From NCBI GenBank assembly GCA_037893245.1, contig JBAIAA010000117.1, forward strand, positions 3,596,001-3,660,000: 64,000 nucleotides of DNA, written 5' to 3'. This DNA is from Crossaster papposus (Eukaryota > Echinodermata > Asteroidea > Velatida > Solasteridae). The notes under the pieces were generated by a model. The model made no database searches. It saw only the letters and a program-made list of their open reading frames with translations, and was not told where the DNA came from. The translations under genes and the position numbers were made by a program. Of the stretch, positions 48,301-60,600 are shown one piece after another (the stretch's first letter is position 1; every line of letters starts with the position of its first letter).

Positions 48301-51300
48301 ATAGTGAGTGTTCCCATCACAGTGTGACTTAGAGCAGTCACTGTGCTGAGCAGAATAGTGAGTGTTCCTATCACAATGCGACTGTGAGAGCAGTCACTGT
48401 GCAGAGCAGAATAGTGAGTGTTCCCATCACAGCTGTGACTAAGAGCTGTCACTGTGCTGAGCAGAATAGTGAGTGTTCACATCACTGTGTGACTGTGAGA
48501 GCAGTCACTATGCTGAGCAGAATAGTAATTGTTTCCATCACAGTGTAACTGAGAGCTGTCATTGTACTGAGCAGAATAGTGGGTGTTCCCATCACAGTGT
48601 TACTGAGAGCAGTCACTGTGCTGAGCAGAATAGTGAGTGTTCCTATCACAATGCGACTGTGAGAGCAGTCACTGTGCAGAGCAGAATAGTGAGTGTTCCC
48701 ATCACAGCTGTGACTAAGAGCTGTCACTGTGCTGAGCAGAATAGTGAGTGTTCACATCACTGTGTGACTGTGAGAGCAGTCACTATGCTGAGCTGAATAG
48801 TGAATGTTCCCGCCACAGTGTGACTGAGAGCAGTCACTGTGCTGAGCAGAATAGTGAGTGTTCCCATCACAGTGTGACTGCGAGAGCATTCACTGTGCAT
48901 AGCAGAATAGTGAGTGTTCACATCACAGTGTAACTGAGAGCTGTCACTGTGCTGAGCAGAATAGTGAGTGTTCCCACCACAGTGTGACTGTGAAAGCAGT
49001 CACTGTGCTGAGCAGAATAGTAAGTGTTTCCATCACAGTGTGACTGAGAGCTGTCAATGTGCTGAGCAGAATAGTGGGTGTTCCCATCACAGTGTGACTT
49101 AGAGCTCTCACTTTGCTAAGCAGAATAGTGAGTGTTCCCATTACAGTGTTACCGAGAGCAGTCACTTTGCTGAGCAGAATAGTGAGTGTTTCCATCACAG
49201 TGCGACTGTGAGAGCATTCACTGTGCAGAGCAGAATAGTGAGTGTTCCCATCACAGTGTGACTGAGAGCTGTCAGTGTGCTGAGCAGAATAGTGAGTGTT
49301 CACATCACTGTGTGACTGAGAGCAGTCACTGTGCTGAGCAGAATAGTGAGTGTTCCCATCACAGTGTGACTGAGAGCAGTCACTTGGCTGATCAGAATAG
49401 TGAGTGTTTTCTTTACAATGTGACTGTGAGAGCAGTCACTGTGCTGAGCAGAATAGTGAGTGTTCCAATCACAGTATGGCTAAGAGCAGTCACTGTGCTG
49501 AGCAGAATAGTGAGTGTTCCCATCACAGTGTGACTGAAACAGTCACTGTGCTGAGCAGAATAGTGAATGTTCCCGCCACAGTGTGACTGAGAGCAGTCAC
49601 TGTGCTGAGCAGAACAGTGAGTGTTCCCATCACAGTGTGACCGAGAGCTCTCACTGTGCTGAGCAGCAGAGTGAGTGTTCCCATCACAGTGTGACTGAGA
49701 GCAGTCACTGTGCTGAGCAAAACAGTGAGTGTTCCCATCACAGTGTGACTTTGAGAGCATTCACTGTCCAGAGCAGAATAGTGAGTGTGACTTTGAGAGC
49801 AGTCACTGTGCTGGGCAGAATAGTGAGTGTTCTTATCACAGTGTGACTGAGAGCAGTCAATGTGCTGAACAGAATAGTGAGTGTTCCCATCACAGTGTGA
49901 CTTAGAGCAGTCACTGTGCTGAGCAGAATAGTGAGTGTTCCTATCACAATGCGACTGTGAGAGCAGTCACTGTGCAGAGCAGAATAGTGAGTGTTCCCAT
50001 CACAGCTGTGACTAAGAGCTGTCACTGTGCTGAGCAGAATAGTGAGTGTTCACATCACTGTGTGACTGAGAGCAGTCACTGTGCTGAGCAGAATAGTGAG
50101 TGTTCCCATCACAGTGTGACTGAGAGCAGTCACTGTGCTGAGCAGAATAGTGAGTGTTCCCATCACAGTGTGACTGAGAGCTGTCAATATGCTGAGCAGA
50201 ATAGTTAGTGTTCCCATCACAGTGTGACTTTGAGAGCATTCACTGTCCAGAGCAGAATAGTGAGTGTGACTTTGAGAGCAGTCACTGTGCTGGGCAGAAT
50301 AGTGAGTGTTCTTATCACAGTGTGACTGAGAGCAGTCAATGTGCTGAACAGAATAGTGAGTGTTCCCATCACAGTGTGACTTAGAGCAGTCACTGTGCTG
50401 AGCAGAATAGTGAGTGTTCCTATCACAATGCGACTGTGAGGGCAGTCACTATGCAGAGCAGAATAGTGAGTGTTCCCATCACAGCTGTGACTAAGAGCTG
50501 TCACTGTGCTGAGCAGAATAGTGAGTGTTCAAATCACTGTGTGACTGAGAGCAGTCACTGTGCTGAGCAGAATAGTGAGTGTTCCAATCACAGTATGGCT
50601 AAGAGCAGTCACTGTGCTGAGCAGAATAGTGAGTGTTCCCATCACAGTGTGACTGAAACAGTCACTGTGCTGAGCAGAATAGTGAATGTTCCCGCCACAG
50701 TGTGACTGAGAGCAGTCACTGTGCTGAGCAGAACAGTGAGTGTTCCCATCACAGTGTGACCGAGAGCTCTCACTGTGCTGAGCAGCAGAGTGAGTGTTCC
50801 CATCACAGTGTGACTGAGAGCAGTCACTGTGCTGAGCAAAATAGTGAGTGTTCCCATCACAGTGTGACTTTGAGAGCATTCACTGTCCAGAGCAGAATAG
50901 TGAGTGTGACTTTGAGAGCAGTCACTGTGCTGGGCAGAATAGTGAGTGTTCTTATCACAGTGTGACTGAGAGCAGTCAATGTGCTGAACAGAATAGTGAG
51001 TGTTCCCATCACAGTGTGACTTAGAGCAGTCACTGTGCTGAGCAGAATAGTGAGTGTTCCTATCACAATGCGACTGTGAGAGCAGTCACTGTGCAGAGCA
51101 GAATAGTGAGTGTTCCCATCACAGCTGTGACTAAGAGCTGTCACTGTGCTGAGCAGAATAGTGAGTGTTCACATCACTGTGTGACTGTGAGAGCAGTCAC
51201 TATGCTGAGCAGAATAGTAATTGTTTCCATCACAGTGTAACTGAGAGCTGTCATTGTACTGAGCAGAATAGTGGGTGTTCCCATCACAGTGTTACTGAGA

Positions 51301-51563
51301 GCAGTCACTGTGCTGAGCAGAATAGTGAGTGTTCCTATCACAATGCGACTGTGAGAGCAGTCACTGTGCAGAGCAGAATAGTGAGTGTTCCCATCACAGC
51401 TGTGACTAAGAGCTGTCACTGTGCTGAGCAGAATAGTGAGTGTTCACATCACTGTGTGACTGAGAGCAGTCACTGTGCTGAGCAGAATAGTGAGTGTTCC
51501 AATCACAGTATGGCTAAGAGCTGTCACTGTGCTGAGCAGAATAGTGAGTGTTCACATCACTGT

Positions 51564-51891
51564 GTGACTGTGAGAGCAGTCACTATGCTGAGCAGAATAG
51601 TAATTCTTTCCATCACAGTGTAACTGAGAGCTGTCATTGTACTGAGCAGAATAGTGGGTGTTCCCATCACAGTGTTACTGAGAGCAGTCACTGTGCTGAG
51701 CAGAATAGTGAGTGTTCACATCACTGTGTGACTGTGAGAGCAGTCACTATGCTGAGCAGAATAGTAATTGTTTCCATCACAGTGTAACTGAGAGCTGTCA
51801 TTGTACTGAGCAGAATAGTGGGTGTTCCCATCACAGTGTTACTGAGAGCAGTCACTGTGCTGAGCAGAATAGTGAGTGTTCCTATCACAAT
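51564..51891. repeat. 164-bp triplet doublet, third instance
   Basis: This is the counterpart of 45033-45360 at an offset of 6,531 bp, with the same C-then-G order in the AATT(C/G)TTTCC variant. Confidence 0.88.
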
Positions 51892-54629
51892 GCGACTGTG
51901 AGAGCAGTCACTGTGCAGAGCAGAATAGTGAGTGTTCCCATCACAGCTGTGACTAAGAGCTGTCACTGTGCTGAGCAGAATAGTGAGTGTTCACATTACT
52001 GTGTGACTGTGAGAGCAGTCACTATGCTGAGCTGAATAGTGAATGTTCCCGCCACAGTGTGACTGAGAGCAGTCACTGTGCTGAGCAGAATAGTGAGTGT
52101 TCCCATCACAGTGTGACTGCGAGAGCATTCACTGTGCATAGCAGAATAGTGAGTGTTCACATCACAGTGTAACTGAGAGCTGTCACTGTGCTGAGCAGAA
52201 TAGTGAGTGTTCCCACCACAGTGTGACTGTGAAAGCAGTCACTGTGCTGAGCAGAATAGTAAGTGTTTCCATCACAGTGTGACTGAGAGCTGTCAATGTG
52301 CTGAGCAGAATAGTGGGTGTTCCCATCACAGTGTGACTTAGAGCTCTCACTTTGCTAAGCAGAATAGTGAGTGTTCCCATTACAGTGTTACCGAGAGCAG
52401 TCACTTTGCTGAGCAGAATAGTGAGTGTTTCCATCACAGTGCGACTGTGAGAGCATTCACTGTGCAGAGCAGAATAGTGAGTGTTCCCATCACAGTGTGA
52501 CTGAGAGCTGTCAGTGTGCTGAGCAGAATAGTGAGTGTTCACATCACTGTGTGACTGAGAGCAGTCACTGTGCTGAGCAGAATAGTGAGTGTTCCCATCA
52601 CAGTGTGACTGAGAGCAGTCACTTGGCTGATCAGAATAGTGAGTGTTTTCTTTACAATGTGACTGTGAGAGCAGTCACTGTGCTGAGCAGAATAGTGAGT
52701 GTTCCAATCACAGTATGGCTAAGAGCAGTCACTGTGCTGAGCAGAATAGTGAGTGTTCCCATCACAGTGTGACTGAAACAGTCACTGTGCTGAGCAGAAT
52801 AGTGAATGTTCCCGCCACAGTGTGACTGAGAGCAGTCACTGTGCTGAGCAGAACAGTGAGTGTTCCCATCACAGTGTGACCGAGAGCTCTCACTGTGCTG
52901 AGCAGCAGAGTGAGTGTTCCCATCACAGTGTGACTGAGAGCAGTCACTGTGCTGAGCAAAACAGTGAGTGTTCCCATCACAGTGTGACTTTGAGAGCATT
53001 CACTGTCCAGAGCAGAATAGTGAGTGTGACTTTGAGAGCAGTCACTGTGCTGGGCAGAATAGTGAGTGTTCTTATCACAGTGTGACTGAGAGCAGTCAAT
53101 GTGCTGAACAGAATAGTGAGTGTTCCCATCACAGTGTGACTTAGAGCAGTCACTGTGCTGAGCAGAATAGTGAGTGTTCCTATCACAATGCGACTGTGAG
53201 AGCAGTCACTGTGCAGAGCAGAATAGTGAGTGTTCCCATCACAGCTGTGACTAAGAGCTGTCACTGTGCTGAGCAGAATAGTGAGTGTTCACATCACTGT
53301 GTGACTGAGAGCAGTCACTGTGCTGAGCAGAATAGTGAGTGTTCCAATCACAGTATGGCTAAGAGCAGTCACTGTGCTGAGCAGAATAGTGAGTGTTCCC
53401 ATCACAGTGTGACTGAAACAGTCACTGTGCTGAGCAGAATAGTGAATGTTCCCGCCACAGTGTGACTGAGAGCAGTCACTGTGCTGAGCAGAACAGTGAG
53501 TGTTCCCATCACAGTGTGACCGAGAGCTCTCACTCTGCTGAGCAGCAGAGTGAGTGTTCCCATCACAGTGTGACTGAGAGCAGTCACTGTGCTGAGCAAA
53601 ATAGTGAGTGTTCCCATCACAGTGTGACTTTGAGAGCATTCACTGTCCAGAGCAGAATAGTGAGTGTGACTTTGAGAGCAGTCACTGTGCTGGGCAGAAT
53701 AGTGAGTGTTCTTATCACAGTGTGACTGAGAGCAGTCAATGTGCTGAACAGAATAGTGAGTGTTCCCATCACAGTGTGACTTAGAGCAGTCACTGTGCTG
53801 AGCAGAATAGTGAGTGTTCCTATCACAATGTGACTGTGAGAGCAGTCACTGTGCAGAGCAGAATAGTGAGTGTTCCCATCACAGCTGTGACTAAGAGCTG
53901 TCACTGTGCTGAGCAGAATAGTGAGTGTTCACATCACTGTGTGACTGTGAGAGCAGTCACTATGCTGAGCAGAATAGTAATTCTTTCCATCACAGTGTAA
54001 CTGAGAGCTGTCATTGTACTGAGCAGAATAGTGGGTGTTCCCATCACAGTGTTACTGAGAGCAGTCACTGTGCTGAGCAGAATAGTGAATGTTCCCATCA
54101 CAGTGTGACTGTGAGAGCATTCACTGTGCTGAGCAGAATAGTGAGTGTTCCCGTCACAGTGTGACGGAGAGCTCTCACTGTGCTGAGCAGAATAGTGAGT
54201 GTTCCCATCACAGTGTGACTGAGAGCAGTCACTATGCTTAGCAGAATAGTAAGTGTTTCCATCACAGTGTGACTGAGAGCTGTCATTGTGCTGAGCAGAA
54301 TAATGGGTGTTCCCATCACAGTGTGACTTAGAGCAGTCACTGTGCTGAGCAGAATAGTGAGTGTTCCTATCACAATGCGACTGTGAGAGCAGTCACTGTG
54401 CAGAGCAGAATAGTGAGTGTTCCCATCACAGCTGTGACTAAGAGCTGTCACTGTGCTGAGCAGAATAGTGAGTGTTCACATCACTGTGTGACTGAGAGCA
54501 GTCACTGTGCTGAGCAGAATAGTGAGTGTTCCAATCACAGTATGGCTAAGAGCAGTCACTGTGCTGAGCAGAATAGTGAGTGTTCCTATCACAGTGTGAC
54601 TGAAACAGTCACTGTGCTGAGCAGAATAG

Positions 54630-57600
54630 TGAGTGTTCCCATCACAGTGTGACTGAGAGCAGTCACTGTGCTGAGCAAAATAGTGAGTGTTCCCATCACA
54701 GTGTGACTTTGAGAGCATTCACTGTCCAGAGCAGAATAGTGAGTGTGACTTTGAGAGCAGTCACTGTGCTGGGCAGAATAGTGAGTGTTCTTATCACAGT
54801 GTGACTGAGAGCAGTCAATGTGCTGAACAGAATAGTGAGTGTTCCCATCACAGTGTGACTTAGAGCAGTCACTGTGCTGAGCAGAATAGTGAGTGTTCCT
54901 ATCACAATGCGACTGTGAGAGCAGTCACTGTGCAGAGCAGAATAGTGAGTGTTCCCATCACAGCTGTGACTAAGAGCTGTCACTGTGCTGAGCAGAATAG
55001 TGAGTGTTCACATCATTGTGTGACTGTGAGAGCAGTCACTATGCTGAGCAGAATAGTAATTGTTTCCATCACAGTGTAACTGAGAGCTGTCATTGTACTG
55101 AGCAGAATAGTGGGTGTTCCCATCACAGTGTTACTGAGAGCAGTCACTGTGCTGAGCAGAATAGTGAGTGTTCCTATCACAATGCGACTGTGAGAGCAGT
55201 CACTGTGCAGAGCAGAATAGTGAGTGTTCCCATCACAGCTGTGACTAAGAGCTGTCACTGTGCTGAGCAGAATAGTGAGTGTTCACATCACTGTGTGACT
55301 GTGAGAGCAGTCACTATGCTGAGCTGAATAGTGAATGTTCCCGCCACAGTGTGACTGAGAGCAGTCACTGTGCTGAGCAGAATAGTGAGTGTTCCCATCA
55401 CAGTGTGACTGCGAGAGCATTCACTGTGCATAGCAGAATAGTGAGTGTTCACATCACAGTGTAACTGAGAGCTGTCACTGTGCTGAGCAGAATAGTGAGT
55501 GTTCCCACCACAGTGTGACTGTGAAAGCAGTCACTGTGCTGAGCAGAATAGTAAGTGTTTCCATCACAGTGTGACTGAGAGCTGTCAATGTGCTGAGCAG
55601 AATAGTGGGTGTTCCCATCACAGTGTGACTTAGAGCTCTCACTTTGCTAAGCAGAATAGTGAGTGTTCCCATTACAGTGTTACCGAGAGCAGTCACTTTG
55701 CTGAGCAGAATAGTGAGTGTTTCCATCACAGTGCGACTGTGAGAGCATTCACTGTGCAGAGCAGAATAGTGAGTGTTCCCATCACAGTGTGACTGAGAGC
55801 TGTCAGTGTGCTGAGCAGAATAGTGAGTGTTCACATCACTGTGTGACTGAGAGCAGTCACTGTGCTGAGCAGAATAGTGAGTGTTCCCATCACAGTGTGA
55901 CTGAGAGCAGTCACTTGGCTGATCAGAATAGTGAGTGTTTTCTTTACAATGTGACTGTGAGAGCAGTCACTGTGCTGAGCAGAATAGTGAGTGTTCCAAT
56001 CACAGTATGGCTAAGAGCAGTCACTGTGCTGAGCAGAATAGTGAGTGTTCCCATCACAGTGTGACTGAAACAGTCACTGTGCTGAGCAGAATAGTGAATG
56101 TTCCCGCCACAGTGTGACTGAGAGCAGTCACTGTGCTGAGCAGAACAGTGAGTGTTCCCATCACAGTGTGACCGAGAGCTCTCACTGTGCTGAGCAGCAG
56201 AGTGAGTGTTCCCATCACAGTGTGACTGAGAGCAGTCACTGTGCTGAGCAAAACAGTGAGTGTTCCCATCACAGTGTGACTTTGAGAGCATTCACTGTCC
56301 AGAGCAGAATAGTGAGTGTGACTTTGAGAGCAGTCACTGTGCTGGGCAGAATAGTGAGTGTTCTTATCACAGTGTGACTGAGAGCAGTCAATGTGCTGAA
56401 CAGAATAGTGAGTGTTCCCATCACAGTGTGACTTAGAGCAGTCACTGTGCTGAGCAGAATAGTGAGTGTTCCTATCACAATGCGACTGTGAGAGCAGTCA
56501 CTGTGCAGAGCAGAATAGTGAGTGTTCCCATCACAGCTGTGACTAAGAGCTGTCACTGTGCTGAGCAGAATAGTGAGTGTTCACATCACTGTGTGACTGA
56601 GAGCAGTCACTGTGCTGAGCAGAATAGTGAGTGTTCCCATCACAGTGTGACTGAGAGCAGTCACTGTGCTGAGCAGAATAGTGAGTGTTCCCATCACAGT
56701 GTGACTGAGAGCTGTCAATATGCTGAGCAGAATAGTTAGTGTTCACATCACAGTGTGACCGAGAGCTCTCACTGTGCTGAGCAGCAGAGTGAGTGTTCCC
56801 ATCACAGTGTGACTGAGAGCAGTCACTGTGCTGAGCAAAATAGTGAGTGTTCCCATCACAGTGTGACTTTGAGAGCATTCACTGTCCAGAGCAGAATAGT
56901 GAGTGTGACTTTGAGAGCAGTCACTGTGCTGGGCAGAATAGTGAGTGTTCTTATCACAGTGTGACTGAGAGCAGTCAATGTGCTGAACAGAATAGTGAGT
57001 GTTCCCATCACAGTGTGACTTAGAGCAGTCACTGTGCTGAGCAGAATAGTGAGTGTTCCTATCACAATGCGACTGTGAGGGCAGTCACTATGCAGAGCAG
57101 AATAGTGAGTGTTCCCATCACAGCTGTGACTAAGAGCTGTCACTGTGCTGAGCAGAATAGTGAGTGTTCAAATCACTGTGTGACTGAGAGCAGTCACTGT
57201 GCTGAGCAGAATAGTGAGTGTTCCAATCACAGTATGGCTAAGAGCAGTCACTGTGCTGAGCAGAATAGTGAGTGTTCCCATCACAGTGTGACTGAAACAG
57301 TCACTGTGCTGAGCAGAATAGTGAATGTTCCCGCCACAGTGTGACTGAGAGCAGTCACTGTGCTGAGCAGAACAGTGAGTGTTCCCATCACAGTGTGACC
57401 GAGAGCTCTCACTGTGCTGAGCAGCAGAGTGAGTGTTCCCATCACAGTGTGACTGAGAGCAGTCACTGTGCTGAGCAAAATAGTGAGTGTTCCCATCACA
57501 GTGTGACTTTGAGAGCATTCACTGTCCAGAGCAGAATAGTGAGTGTGACTTTGAGAGCAGTCACTGTGCTGGGCAGAATAGTGAGTGTTCTTATCACAGT

Positions 57601-60600
57601 GTGACTGAGAGCAGTCAATGTGCTGAACAGAATAGTGAGTGTTCCCATCACAGTGTGACTTAGAGCAGTCACTGTGCTGAGCAGAATAGTGAGTGTTCCT
57701 ATCACAATGCGACTGTGAGAGCAGTCACTGTGCAGAGCAGAATAGTGAGTGTTCCCATCACAGCTGTGACTAAGAGCTGTCACTGTGCTGAGCAGAATAG
57801 TGAGTGTTCACATCACTGTGTGACTGTGAGAGCAGTCACTATGCTGAGCAGAATAGTAATTGTTTCCATCACAGTGTAACTGAGAGCTGTCATTGTACTG
57901 AGCAGAATAGTGGGTGTTCCCATCACAGTGTTACTGAGAGCAGTCACTGTGCTGAGCAGAATAGTGAGTGTTCCCATCACAGTGTGACTGTGAGAGCATT
58001 CACTGTGCTGAGCAGAATAGTGAGTGTTCCCGTCACAGTGTGACTGAGAGCTCTCACTGTGCTGAGCAGAATAGTGAGTGTTCCCATCACAGTGTGACTG
58101 AGAGCAGTCACTATGCTTAGCAGAATAGTAAGTGTTTCCATCACAGTGTGACTGAGAGCTGTCATTGTGCTGAGCAGAATAATGGGTGTTCCCATCACAG
58201 TGTGACTTAGAGCTCTCACTTTGCTGAGCAGAATAGTGAGTGTTCCCATTACAGTGTTACCGAGAGCAGTCACTCTGCTTAGCAGAATAGTAAGTGTTTC
58301 CATCACAGTGTGACTGAGAGCTGTCATTGTGCTGAGCAAAATAATGGGTGTTCCCATCACAGTGTGACTTTGAGAGCATTCACTGTCCAGAGCAGAATAG
58401 TGAGTGTGACTTTGAGAGCAGTCACTGTGCTGGGCAGAATAGTGAGTGTTCTTATCACAGTGTGACTGAGAGCAGTCAATGTGCTGAACAGAATAGTGAG
58501 TGTTCCCATCACAGTGTGACTTAGAGCAGTCACTGTGCTGAGCAGAATAGTGAGTGTTCCTATCACAATGCGACTGTGAGGGCAGTCACTGTGCAGAGCA
58601 GAATAGTGAGTGTTCCCATCACAGCTGTGACTAAGAGCTGTCACTGTGCTGAGCAGAATAGTGAGTGTTCAAATCACTGTGTGACTGAGAGCAGTCACTG
58701 TGCTGAGCAGAATAGTGAGTGTTCCAATCACAGTATGGCTAAGAGCAGTCACTGTGCTGAGCAGAATAGTGAGTGTTCCCATCACAGTGTGACTGAAACA
58801 GTCACTGTGCTGAGCAGAATAGTGAATGTTCCCGCCACAGTGTGACTGAGAGCAGTCACTGTGCTGAGCAGAACAGTGAGTGTTCCCATCACAGTGTGAC
58901 CGAGAGCTCTCACTGTGCTGAGCAGCAGAATGAGTGTTCCCATCACAGTGTGACTGAGAGCAGTCACTGTGCTGAGCAAAATAGTGAGTGTTCCCATCAC
59001 AGTGTGACTTTGAGAGCATTCACTGTCCAAAGCAGAATAGTGAGTGTGACTTTGAGAGCAGTCACTGTGCTGGGCAGAATAGTGAGTGTTCTTATCACAG
59101 TGTGACTGAGAGCAGTCAATGTGCTGAACAGAATAGTGAGTGTTCCCATCACAGTGTGACTTAGAGCAGTCACTGTGCTGAGCAGAATAGTGAGTGTTCC
59201 TATCACAATGCGACTGTGAGAGCAGTCACTGTGCAGAGCAGAATAGTGAGTGTTCCCATCACAGCTGTGACTAAGAGCTGTCACTGTGCTGAGCAGAATA
59301 GTGAGTGTTCACATCACTGTGTGACTGTGAGAGCAGTCACTATGCTGAGCAGAATAGTAATTGTTTCCATCACAGTGTTACTGAGAGCAGTCACTGTGCT
59401 GAGCAGAATAGTGAGTGTTCCCATCACAGTGTGACTGTGAGAGCATTCACTGTGCTGAGCAGAATAGTGAGTGTTCCCGTCACAGTGTGACTGAGAGCTC
59501 TCACTGTGCTGAGCAGAATAGTGAGTGTTCCAATCACAGTGTGACTGAGAGCAGTCACTATGCTTAGCAGAATAGTAAGTGTTTCCATCACAGTGTGACT
59601 GAGAGCTGTCATTGTGCTGAGCAGAATAATGGGTGTTCCCATCACAGTGTGACTTAGAGCTCTCACTTTGCTGAGCAGAATAGTGAGTGTTCCCATTACA
59701 GTGTCACCGAGAGCAGTCAATCTGCTTAGCAGAATAGTGAGTGTTCCCATCACAGTGTTACTGAGAGCAGTCACTGTGCTGAGCATAATAGTGAGTGTTC
59801 CCATCACAGTGTGACTGAGAGCTGTCACTGTGCTGAGCAGAATAGTGAGTGTTCACATCAATGTGTGACTGAAAGCAGTCACTGTGCTGAGCAGAATAGT
59901 GAGTGTTCCCATCACAGTGTGACTGAGAGCAGTCACTGTGCAGAGCAGAATAGTAAGTGTTTTCATCACAGTGCGACTGTCAGAGCAGTCACTGTGCTGA
60001 GCAGAATAGTGAGTGTTCCCATCACAGTGTGACTGCGAGAGCATTCACTGTGCAGAGCAGAATAGTGAGTGTTCCCATCACAGTGTGACTGAGAGCTGTC
60101 AGTGTGCTGAGCAGAATAGTGAGTGTTCACATCACTGTGTGACTGAGAGCAGTCACTGTGCTGAGCAGAATAGTGAGTGTTCCCATCACAGTGTGACTGA
60201 GAGCAGTCACTTGGCTGATCAGAATAGTGAGTGTTTTCTTTACAGTGTGACTGTGAGAGCAGTCACTGTGCTGAGCAGAATAGTGAGTGTTCCAATCACA
60301 GTATGGCTAAGAGCAGTCACTGTGCTGAGCAGAATAGTGAGTGTTCCCATCACAGTGTGACTGAAACAGTCACTGTGCAGAGCTGAATAGTGAATGTTCC
60401 CGCCACAGTGTGACTGAGAGCAGTCACTGTGCTGAGCAGAATAGTGAGTGTTCCCATCACAGTGTGACTGCGAGAGCATTCACTGTGCAGAGCAGAATAG
60501 TGAGTGTTCACATCACAGTGTAACTGAGAGCTGTCACTGTGCTGAGCAGAATAGTGAGTGTTCCCACCACAGTGTGACTGTGAAAGCAGTCACTGTGCTG

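Larger units (their letters stand above)
38613..56748. repeat. 6,531-bp tandem repeat, about 2.8 units
   Basis: Divider starts 43214, 43693, 44333, 46453, 47093 and 48172 recur exactly 6,531 bp later at 49745, 50224, 50864, 52984, 53624 and 54703. The match reaches left to about 38.6 kb (partner 45.1 kb) and right to 56748. Only a handful of differences between units were seen by eye: 43800 (T for A), 55016 (T for C), and CACATTAC at 45466 and 51997 against CACATCAC at 38935. Confidence 0.92.
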
